Of a DNA stretch of 8,512 bases, positions 1 through 6,669 are shown piece by piece. Made by a program: the position numbers and the translations under genes. Within the stretch, counting starts at the first letter, position 1. Each line of letters opens with the position of its first letter. Location: positions 1 to 8,512 of the forward strand of contig MWBK01000046.1 of assembly GCA_002069025.1 (NCBI GenBank), read 5' to 3'. The notes beneath the pieces are model-generated. The model had not been told where the DNA came from. It worked only from the letters and a program-made list of their open reading frames with translations, and ran no database searches. This DNA comes from Bacteroidetes bacterium ADurb.Bin302. GTDB lineage: Bacteria; Bacteroidota; Bacteroidia; Bacteroidales; Paludibacteraceae.

Positions 1-711
1 TCTGCTGTTAAAAAGAATGCACGTTTTGTTCCACCTTACGAAAGTGGCGCATCACTATATATTAGACCTGTATTGTTCGGTTACACACCACAAATTGGTG
101 TAAATCCGGCCAAAGATTATTTATTTATTGTTTTTGTATCACCGGTAGGTCCATATTTTAAAGGAGGGTTTTCAACTAATCCTTATGTAATTACGCGTAA
201 TTATGATCGTTCTGCTCCTCTAGGTACAGGTATATATAAAGTAGGTGGCAATTATGCCGCAAGTTTAGCTGCACACGAAGAAGCACACGAAAAAGGATAT
301 TGTTCAGAATTCTATTTGGATGCAAAAGAAAAGAAATATATTGACGAATGTGGTGCTGCAAATTTCTTTGGAATTAAAAACAATACATATATAACTCCAA
401 AATCAACATCTATCCTACCTTCAATAACCAACAAGAGTTTGATGGTATTAGCTGAAGATTTAGGATTAAAGGTTGAGCGCCGCCCAATTCTGGAAGAAGA
501 ACTTGACAGTTTTGAAGAAGCAGGAGCTTGCGGAACAGCGGCTGTAATCAGTCCTATCGAACGTTTGGATGATATCGACAATAATAAATCATACGTTTTC
601 TCGAAAGATGGAAAACCAGGTCCTATTTGTACCATATTGTATAACAAACTACGTGCTATACAATATGGAGACGAGACTGACATTCATAATTGGGTAACAG
701 TATTAGATTAA
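1..711 (+). CDS. ilvE: Branched-chain amino acid aminotransferase, 5'-truncated by window edge
   Basis: PLP-dependent (fold type IV) transaminase that catalyses the last step of valine, leucine and isoleucine synthesis, and the first step of their breakdown, in the cytoplasm. The frame is open from base 1, so the gene begins outside the window; 236 residues are visible, against roughly 340 for the eukaryote-like group II enzymes, so about 100 N-terminal residues are missing. Visible family blocks are PPYESGASLYIRP near residue 11, the YKVGGNYAASL block whose lysine (residue 80, bases 238-240) should carry the PLP Schiff base, DECGAANFFG near residue 114, and EAGACGTAAVISP near residue 153 in the phosphate-binding region. 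The TTG at base 73 that could be read as a start lies inside conserved sequence and is an internal leucine. It ends in TAA 17 bases before aroQ, so the two are probably co-transcribed. The family assignment is secure; preferred substrate is inferred. Confidence 0.95.
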   Translation, partial: SAVKKNARFVPPYESGASLYIRPVLFGYTPQIGVNPAKDYLFIVFVSPVGPYFKGGFSTNPYVITRNYDRSAPLGTGIYKVGGNYAASLAAHEEAHEKGYCSEFYLDAKEKKYIDECGAANFFGIKNNTYITPKSTSILPSITNKSLMVLAEDLGLKVERRPILEEELDSFEEAGACGTAAVISPIERLDDIDNNKSYVFSKDGKPGPICTILYNKLRAIQYGDETDIHNWVTVLD

Positions 712-728
712 TTTAAAACAATAATAAG

Positions 729-1148
729 ATGAAACTTCTCATTTTAAATGGTCCAAATTTAAATTTGCTTGGCACACGCGAACCTGGTATATATGGTCAA
801 GAGGGGTTTGATACTTATTTAACAAAACTAAATAAGCGATTCCCTAATGTGGAAATCGCTTATTTTCAATCAAACATAGAGGGTGAAATCATAAACGAAT
901 TACAAAAGTTAGGATTTACTTATGATGGCATCATCCTAAATGCCGGAGCATATACACACACATCTGTAGCAATACGCGATTGCATCAAATCAATCACAAC
1001 TCCTGTTATTGAAGTTCATTTATCAAACGTTACTGCAAGAGAGAGTTTTAGACACGAGTCATTAATTACACCTGTATGTAAGGGCTGTATTCTTGGTTTT
1101 GGTCTACACTCATACGATTTAGCAATACAAAGTTTCCTTATCGACTAG
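729..1148 (+). CDS. aroQ: 3-dehydroquinate dehydratase, type II
   Basis: Cytoplasmic shikimate-pathway enzyme that converts 3-dehydroquinate to 3-dehydroshikimate. At 139 residues it is near the 140-150 typical of the dodecameric type II family. The N-terminus has the family signature NGPNLNLLGTREPGIYG (residues 7-23), with the conserved arginine (17) and the catalytic tyrosine (22) on the flexible lid. Further active-site blocks are QSNIEGEIINELQ (47-59), NAGAYTHTSVAIRD (71-84), EVHLSN with His97, and the RESFRH segment (104-109). The ATG at 729 places the signature at the correct distance; its leader is A-rich with no Shine-Dalgarno site, as usual in Bacteroidota. It follows ilvE by 17 bases, so an amino-acid-biosynthesis transcription unit is likely. 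The 71-base gap after it shows only a weak 5-bp hairpin. Confidence 0.97.
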   Translation: MKLLILNGPNLNLLGTREPGIYGQEGFDTYLTKLNKRFPNVEIAYFQSNIEGEIINELQKLGFTYDGIILNAGAYTHTSVAIRDCIKSITTPVIEVHLSNVTARESFRHESLITPVCKGCILGFGLHSYDLAIQSFLID

Positions 1149-1219
1149 TAAGGCTATTAAATAAGCCTGATTGTATCGAAACATTTTAAACTTATTTTAT
1201 TTTAGGGTGTCTAAGCGAC

Positions 1220-3655
1220 ATGAAAAAAATACTTACTTGCGCCATTTTATTTATGTGTGCTTTATCAACGTTTGCCCAAAGTGGTAAAATATATGGTACT
1301 ATTATCGATAATAGTACTAAAAAGGCAATGGATTATGTAAATATCGCATTGTACAAAGGCAATTCAAATACACCTGAAATAGGAGAATTTTCTGACGAAT
1401 CGGGACAATTCAATCTTCAAGTCCCTTATGGTACTTATACACTAAAAGCATCTTTCCTCGGTTACAATAGTTTTGAAAAAAAAGTAATTGTAACGAAAGA
1501 CAAACCAAATATTAAAATTGGCAATGTTATTCTTTACGAGGATGCAAAAATGATAAAAGAGATAGAAGTCGTTGGTCAAAAATCAGGCATGAGCCTAGAA
1601 ATAGACAAAAAAGTTTTCAATGTTGACCAAAGTATTGTATCCGAAGGAGCATCTGCATCCGAAATTCTACAAAATATACCTTCTGTTGACATCGACACAG
1701 ATGGTAATGTTGCATTACGCAATAGTTCATCTGTCGAAATTTGGATTAATGGAAAACCATCAGGATTGTCAGATACAGACAAAGGCCAGGTTCTGGAAAT
1801 GCTACCGGCTGAAACTGTTGAAAAAGTTGAATTACTTACTAATCCATCAGCTAAATACAACCCCGAAGGAAGTGTGGGTATTATTAATATTGTATTAAAA
1901 GAAAATCGTAAAGGCGGTTATTTCGGGAATGTTTCAACCGGTGTAAATTACCAAGAAGGCTCCGCATACCCTGGAGGAAATTTAGGACTTAATTTTACAT
2001 ATAGCGATAATAAATGGGACGTGAATTTTAACGCAAGTGTACGTTCAAGAAAAAGAGATAGAGGTAGTTATAATTATCGAATGAGTTTTGAAGACGCTGA
2101 TACAACATATTTAAATCAAACAAACACATCTACGCAAGACAGAGTTAATGGGTTTTTAAAGGCAGGGGCAACATATCACATTGACAAAAAAAACGAAATC
2201 GGATTATCTGCTTACGGCATGTATAGTCAAAATTGGAATAAAGGAAACATTGAATATGCCACACTCAACAAAGACAAAAACACAACACACTTACGCGAAA
2301 GAAACAATGAGAGCACAGGTAATATGGGATTCTACAATGTAGCTATAGACTATCGGCATCAATTTGAGAAAGACACACACGAAATATCTGCTAATTTAAA
2401 CTATTTTGGACGTCAACGTAATAGTAATAGTTCTTACTTGACAAAAGAATCCGGAGATATTAATCCATTACGTACTTACGAACTTCAGACTCTTAATGAA
2501 AGTAATAATTCAGCATCTGTACAAGTTGACTACTTCAATAAATTTACCAAAAACTCTAAATTTGAAGCCGGGCTGAAAGGAAGTTTAAATTTTACTGAAA
2601 GCATTGACAAAACATTTGATTCAATATATATAGATAATACACTGATTGAAGATATTACAAAATACAATCCATTCTATTATTCAGAACAGATTTATGCTGC
2701 ATACGCTACATACGGCAATAAATTTGATTGGTTCTCATTTCAGTTGGGAGTACGTGCAGAAGAAACTATTACCAAGGCAAACGAAGTACAACGCAGTTAT
2801 TTCCAAGCATTTCCGTCAGTATATTTAAGTTTTGAGTTACCAAAGGATAATGAAATACAAGTAAACTACACAAGACGTATTAACAGGCCACGTGGCAGAC
2901 GAATAAATAATTATATTGATAGATCTGATCCTACCAATATTAGCTTTGGTAATCCATTATTAATGCCTGAATTTGCTAATTCAGTCGAGATTAATTATCT
3001 AAAAAATTGGGAAAGGCATACATTATCTGTCGGTTTGTTTTATCGTTATACAGAAAACGTTATACAATCAGTAAAACGATTGACAGATCTTGGTATTATG
3101 GAAAACACTTACGAGAATATTACGTATTCACAAAACGCAGGAGCTGAAATCGTTGCAAAAAATCGTCTTTTCAATAACTATCTCGATTTAACAACTTCGC
3201 TTAGTGCTTATTACTATCAGTTAGGTGCTAACGAAGAATGGGATGTGGCTGAAACAAATAGTTTTTCGTGGAATGCTCGTATCAACGCCAATGTTAAAAT
3301 AATAAGCAACTTGTCTGCACAAATAACAGCATATTATAACTCACCACGCATTGTAGCTCAAGGTACAGTCAGCGATAACTACGCAATGGATTTAGGATTA
3401 AGAGCAAATTTCTTGAATAAAACCCTGAGCTTAAGTTTATCTGTTAGAGACGTGTTAGATTCTCGTACGCATACGCAAAACATTACTTGGGGAGAAAATT
3501 TTTATCAAGAAAATGCAAACACAACATGTGGACGTAGTTATAGATTAACATTGACATATAATTTTGGCAATATGAAAGCCAAAAAACAAAAGAAGAACGA
3601 AAATACAAATGAAGATTCCGGCGAAGATATGGATAACGGCATGGGCAGTTTCTAA
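1220..3655 (+). CDS. TonB-receptor-like outer-membrane beta-barrel protein
   Basis: Outer-membrane protein of 811 residues with the architecture common in Bacteroidota. A signal peptide (MKK, hydrophobic core, cut after FAQ near residue 20) is followed by a carboxypeptidase-regulatory-like beta-sandwich (about 23-107, starting GKIYGTIID and including YGTYTLKASFLGY). Next is a plug-like domain (about 130-230, with ASEILQNIPSVDIDTDGNVALR, shown in part, and NPSAKYNPEGSVGIINIVLK). A long aromatic-rich region of alternating beta strands and turns (about 235-782) forms the barrel. It resembles the 'outer membrane beta-barrel family' of TonB-like receptors rather than a SusC: there is no SusD neighbour. 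The last strand-like segment ends in YNF near residue 782 and is followed by a 29-residue charged, Asn/Gly-rich tail. The ligand cannot be named. It stands 71 bases after aroQ and 66 before the next gene; co-transcription is uncertain. Confidence 0.88.
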   Translation: MKKILTCAILFMCALSTFAQSGKIYGTIIDNSTKKAMDYVNIALYKGNSNTPEIGEFSDESGQFNLQVPYGTYTLKASFLGYNSFEKKVIVTKDKPNIKIGNVILYEDAKMIKEIEVVGQKSGMSLEIDKKVFNVDQSIVSEGASASEILQNIPSVDIDTDGNVALRNSSSVEIWINGKPSGLSDTDKGQVLEMLPAETVEKVELLTNPSAKYNPEGSVGIINIVLKENRKGGYFGNVSTGVNYQEGSAYPGGNLGLNFTYSDNKWDVNFNASVRSRKRDRGSYNYRMSFEDADTTYLNQTNTSTQDRVNGFLKAGATYHIDKKNEIGLSAYGMYSQNWNKGNIEYATLNKDKNTTHLRERNNESTGNMGFYNVAIDYRHQFEKDTHEISANLNYFGRQRNSNSSYLTKESGDINPLRTYELQTLNESNNSASVQVDYFNKFTKNSKFEAGLKGSLNFTESIDKTFDSIYIDNTLIEDITKYNPFYYSEQIYAAYATYGNKFDWFSFQLGVRAEETITKANEVQRSYFQAFPSVYLSFELPKDNEIQVNYTRRINRPRGRRINNYIDRSDPTNISFGNPLLMPEFANSVEINYLKNWERHTLSVGLFYRYTENVIQSVKRLTDLGIMENTYENITYSQNAGAEIVAKNRLFNNYLDLTTSLSAYYYQLGANEEWDVAETNSFSWNARINANVKIISNLSAQITAYYNSPRIVAQGTVSDNYAMDLGLRANFLNKTLSLSLSVRDVLDSRTHTQNITWGENFYQENANTTCGRSYRLTLTYNFGNMKAKKQKKNENTNEDSGEDMDNGMGSF

Positions 3656-3663
3656 AAAAACTG

Positions 3664-3671
3664 TATATTTG
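3664..3671 (+). promoter_or_regulatory. Possible Bacteroidota -7 promoter element
   Basis: TATATTTG matches the Bacteroidota -7 consensus TAnnTTTG exactly and lies in the gap 9 bases after the outer-membrane protein stop. A transcript starting a few bases downstream would give a leader of roughly 40-45 bases before the ATG at 3722. There is no good TTTG at the expected 19-21 base spacing upstream (that stretch is G-rich coding sequence), so the site is a candidate only. If real, it would drive the secreted coiled-coil gene and the kinase/nucleotidyltransferase pair behind it. Confidence 0.4.
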
Positions 3672-3721
3672 TAAATCTTTTATGAGACAGATGTTATTAG
3701 TAATAATGAAATTTATACACC

Positions 3722-4546
3722 ATGAAAAAACTAATTTTAACCATTGCTAGCATTGCTGTAACAAGTATATTGTTTGCTCAAATACAAACAAATCCTTCTA
3801 ATCAGTATTACAACAATCAAAATGAGTATTATAATGCACAACTGCCCATTAACACTAAGAGTGTTAGTGGCCCAAACAAAGAAGTAGTAAATGTTTTTTA
3901 TATTACATTCAACTACCCTTCCCAATCAATAGAAAATGCAATTCTAGAACGACTTAAAAAAGAAGGTCTAGAAGGTAAGAAAATGAAAAATAATTTCTTT
4001 GCATTCAAAGGTGTTAAATACAATTACCTATGGAACAGAACTTTTGACTTCTACATAAATGTTATCGGATCTCAAAACGCAGGAACCGTTAATTTGCTTA
4101 TGTCTCAAGGATATGATAACTTTATTGACACAAACGATTATGAAATCCAGAAACGAGTATCTGATTGGTTAACCGGTTTGGATATTGATATTCAAAGATA
4201 TATTCATTCACAAACTCTTAATGGAGAAATTAAAGAATATGAAGAAGCTCAAAAAGAGCTCAAAAAACTAAACAAAGAAAAATCAAAAATAGAATCTAAA
4301 ATTGCAAAAAAAGATATTGAGAGACGTACTTTTGAAGCCAAACGCACAATTCCCGATCAAAATAACATGAACAGTATAGACCCGAACATACTTGAAAAAG
4401 AACAGAAGAAAGCAAATGATCTTGAAGAGGATAGGAATAAACTTGATTACGAATTAAAAGAGATTAAACAAAAAATTGAAGCTGCAGAAAAACATGTTGC
4501 AGAGCACGATAAAGCAATTAAAGAGATTAAATCTGCTAAACCATAA
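3722..4546 (+). CDS. Secreted coiled-coil protein of unknown function
   Basis: I do not recognise this 274-residue protein. It starts with a classic Sec signal peptide (MKK, then a hydrophobic stretch to ILFAQ, likely cut near residue 20). There is no lipobox cysteine, so a soluble periplasmic or exported location is likely. Residues 21-40 are low-complexity, rich in Asn, Gln and Tyr. Residues about 52-160 look like a small globular domain with alternating strands and helices (VVNVFYITFNYPSQSIENAI, FFAFKGVKYNYLWNRTFDFY). Residues about 165-205 and 222-272 are strongly charged Lys/Glu heptad-like sequence, predicted as two antiparallel-capable coiled-coil helices with a Pro/Asn-rich turn at 210-221. 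The kinase gene begins only 12 bases after its stop, so the two are probably in one transcript, which hints at an envelope-related role. No catalytic motif was seen. Confidence 0.85.
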   Translation: MKKLILTIASIAVTSILFAQIQTNPSNQYYNNQNEYYNAQLPINTKSVSGPNKEVVNVFYITFNYPSQSIENAILERLKKEGLEGKKMKNNFFAFKGVKYNYLWNRTFDFYINVIGSQNAGTVNLLMSQGYDNFIDTNDYEIQKRVSDWLTGLDIDIQRYIHSQTLNGEIKEYEEAQKELKKLNKEKSKIESKIAKKDIERRTFEAKRTIPDQNNMNSIDPNILEKEQKKANDLEEDRNKLDYELKEIKQKIEAAEKHVAEHDKAIKEIKSAKP

Positions 4547-4558
4547 TTAAGGCTTATC

Positions 4559-5953
4559 ATGCAACAATTGAATGTCTTATTTTCAAAAACATTTAAAGAA
4601 GACGCTACTTCAATACAAAAGATTGCAGAATCAGGATCAAACAGACGCTATCAGCGCATGTATGGTAGTTCATTTAGCGTAATTGGTGTGTATGGCGAAT
4701 CTATTCGCGAGAATAAGGCATTTATTGCAATGTCGCAACATTTTAAACAATGTAACATTAATGTTCCTCGGGTACTTGCCGTATCCGAGGATTTTCATTA
4801 CTACATAACTGATGATTTAGGTCAAATATCTTTATTTGATTGTTTAAATCAAAAAGACATCCTTCCATTATTACAAAAAACCATATCAAAACTACCTGTT
4901 ATACAATTCGAAGCAGGTAAAACACTAGATTATTCTGTATGCTTTCCGCAAAGTGAATTCAATAAAAGAACAGTGTTTTGGGATTTGAACTATTTCAAAT
5001 ATGAGTTTCTAAAACCTTCTGGTATTGAATTTGATGAAGAACTGCTCGAAAATGAATTTGAGCTAATGTCTGATATTTTACTGAAAGAAAACGACAATAC
5101 CTTTATGTATCGCGACTTTCAGTCTAGAAATGTTATGATAAAAGATGGAGAACCATGGTTTATTGATTTTCAAGGAGGAAGAAAAGGTCCAATATATTAC
5201 GATCTTGCATCGTTTATATATCAAGCAAAAGCTAAATTTTCAGAAGACACGAAGGAATCTCTAATAAAAACTTATCTTGAAGCACTTAAGCCGTATAGAG
5301 ACATATCTTTCGATAAATTTAAGAAAGAATTTTCATACTTTGTGCTTTTTAGAGTGCTACAAACATTAGGAGCATATGGTTTTAGAGGACTTATAGAGCA
5401 TAAATCACATTTTATACAAAGCATACCATACGCCATCGCAAACCTGAAACAGACATTAAACACATACTCTTTCTCGGAATTTCCGTACCTAAAAAAGCTT
5501 TTAGAGCAACTAATAAATAAGTACCAGATATCCGAAACAACCGACTCTGATCAATTGATAGTTCGCGTATTCAGTTTCTCTTATAAAAAAGGAATACCTG
5601 ATGATTATTCAGGTAATGGAGGTGGTTTTGTGTTTGATTGTAGAGCATTACATAACCCTGGAAGATACGACGAATACAAACAACTTACGGGCTTAGATAA
5701 ACCGGTAATTGATTTTATAGAAAACAATGGTGAAATGCAATTGTTTTTAAATAATGTATTTGCAATAGCCGATTCGTCTGTTGAAAGATATATTAAACGA
5801 GGATTTACTAATCTAATGTTTAGTTTTGGTTGTACCGGCGGACGTCACAGATCTGTTTATGCAGCGCAAAAACTCGCAGAACATATCTCAAAAAAATACG
5901 GAGTTAAAGTAGCGCTTACGCATCGTGAGCAATCAATAATGACTAGTTTATGA
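4559..5953 (+). CDS. AmgK-like sugar kinase fused to RapZ C-terminal domain
   Basis: A 464-residue cytoplasmic protein with two domains. Residues about 1-315 form an aminoglycoside-phosphotransferase-fold kinase. It has an AmgK-style nucleotide loop GSNRRYQRMYG (26-36), the hinge-like YYITDDLG (81-88), the catalytic loop YRDFQSRN (184-191; Asp186 as base, Asn191 for metal), the metal-binding FIDFQGG (201-207), and GPIYYDLASF (210-219). These blocks match AmgK, the anomeric MurNAc/GlcNAc kinase, better than antibiotic kinases. Residues about 331-458 match the C-terminal domain of RapZ: FVFDCRALHNPG (357-368), TGLDKPVIDF (377-386) and FGCTGGRHRSVY (423-434). The RapZ P-loop ATPase half is absent, replaced by the kinase, and the basic C-terminal tail E. 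coli RapZ uses for RNA binding is missing. Its ATGA overlap with the MurU-like gene indicates translational coupling. Probable role: making sugar-1-phosphate for cell-wall recycling under amino-sugar control; substrate is inferred. Confidence 0.88.
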   Translation: MQQLNVLFSKTFKEDATSIQKIAESGSNRRYQRMYGSSFSVIGVYGESIRENKAFIAMSQHFKQCNINVPRVLAVSEDFHYYITDDLGQISLFDCLNQKDILPLLQKTISKLPVIQFEAGKTLDYSVCFPQSEFNKRTVFWDLNYFKYEFLKPSGIEFDEELLENEFELMSDILLKENDNTFMYRDFQSRNVMIKDGEPWFIDFQGGRKGPIYYDLASFIYQAKAKFSEDTKESLIKTYLEALKPYRDISFDKFKKEFSYFVLFRVLQTLGAYGFRGLIEHKSHFIQSIPYAIANLKQTLNTYSFSEFPYLKKLLEQLINKYQISETTDSDQLIVRVFSFSYKKGIPDDYSGNGGGFVFDCRALHNPGRYDEYKQLTGLDKPVIDFIENNGEMQLFLNNVFAIADSSVERYIKRGFTNLMFSFGCTGGRHRSVYAAQKLAEHISKKYGVKVALTHREQSIMTSL

Positions 5954-6669
5954 AAGCAATGATTTTCGCGGCAGGATTAGGCACTCGTCTAAAACCTTTG
6001 ACCGATACTACGCCAAAAGCATTAATTCCGGTTAAAGGTAAAACTTTACTTGAGCATGTTATTATAAAACTAAAAGATGCAGGTTTTAAGGATATAGTTA
6101 TAAATATACATCATTTCGGAGAACAAATAATAGACTTTTTACAAGCTAACAATAATTTCGGTATCAATATCGTTATTTCTGATGAACGTGGAATGTTACT
6201 TGAAACCGGTGGAGGTATAAAAAAAGCCGCCAATTTACTCGGAAATGAGCCATTCTTGATTCACAATGTTGATATTCTATCAAATGCTGATTTAGGCGCC
6301 TTATATAGGGCTAATACGCAGTCTAACGCAGTTGCAACATTACTGGTAAACAAACGAGAATCATCTCGTTACCTACTATTTGCAGAATCAAGATTAAATG
6401 GATGGACTAATGTAAAAACCGGAGAGATTAAAAGTCCATACACTAATATTGACATAGAAAGAACCGATCGTTTTGCCTTTAGCGGCATTCAGGTATTTTC
6501 TCCACAACTATTCAAATACATGGACAATTTTCCTGACAAGTTCTCTATTATAGATTTTTATCTTGCAATATGCAATAAGGAAAAAATCAGCTATTATATA
6601 CAAGAAGACTTAAAACTACTCGATGTAGGTAAAATTGATTCACTCGAACAAGCTGAATCATTTATTTAA
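5950..6669 (+). CDS. murU: MurU-like sugar-1-phosphate nucleotidyltransferase
   Basis: Cytoplasmic nucleotidyltransferase of 239 residues, about the length of MurU, which joins MurNAc-alpha-1-phosphate to UTP to give UDP-MurNAc. The N-terminus has the signature AAGLGTRLKPLTDTTPKAL (7-25), containing the nucleotide-binding GxGTR (9-13) and the conserved Lys23. Further on are LETGGGI (84-90), the metal-binding Asp in HNVD (105-108), FSGIQVFSP (177-185), and the second metal-site Asp in LDVG (224-227). It is a bare catalytic domain, without the left-handed beta-helix of GlmU or a sugar-isomerase domain. The start codon lies inside the stop of the kinase gene (ATGA), so the pair is coupled, as amgK-murU are adjacent in pseudomonads; this context is the main reason to prefer MurU over mannose-1-phosphate guanylyltransferase or glucose-1-phosphate thymidylyltransferase. 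The 3' end overlaps convergent serB by 8 bases. Confidence 0.8.
   Translation: MKAMIFAAGLGTRLKPLTDTTPKALIPVKGKTLLEHVIIKLKDAGFKDIVINIHHFGEQIIDFLQANNNFGINIVISDERGMLLETGGGIKKAANLLGNEPFLIHNVDILSNADLGALYRANTQSNAVATLLVNKRESSRYLLFAESRLNGWTNVKTGEIKSPYTNIDIERTDRFAFSGIQVFSPQLFKYMDNFPDKFSIIDFYLAICNKEKISYYIQEDLKLLDVGKIDSLEQAESFI

Noticed and set aside
312..683. Minus-strand reading frame of 123 codons inside the aminotransferase
   Set aside because: Shadow of the conserved ilvE coding sequence; no family features of its own.
1149..1170. Small hairpin AGGCT/AGCCT after aroQ as a terminator
   Set aside because: Only a 5-bp stem with an 8-base loop and no T-run directly after it; too weak to call.
1171..1205. 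Possible promoter for the outer-membrane gene (TTG at 1171 with TATTTTAT at 1193 or TATTTTAG at 1198)
   Set aside because: The copy with correct spacing matches TAnnTTTG poorly, and the better copy is 24 bases from the TTG and would leave a leader of under 10 bases; an AT-rich gap yields such matches by chance.
1220..3655. SusC-type glycan importer
   Set aside because: No SusD gene follows, the protein is shorter than most SusC proteins, and plug and barrel sequence resemble the other outer-membrane beta-barrel family.
4559..5500. Antibiotic-resistance phosphotransferase
   Set aside because: The fold is shared, but the AmgK-type blocks, the RapZ-like domain and the coupled MurU-like gene favour sugar metabolism over drug modification.
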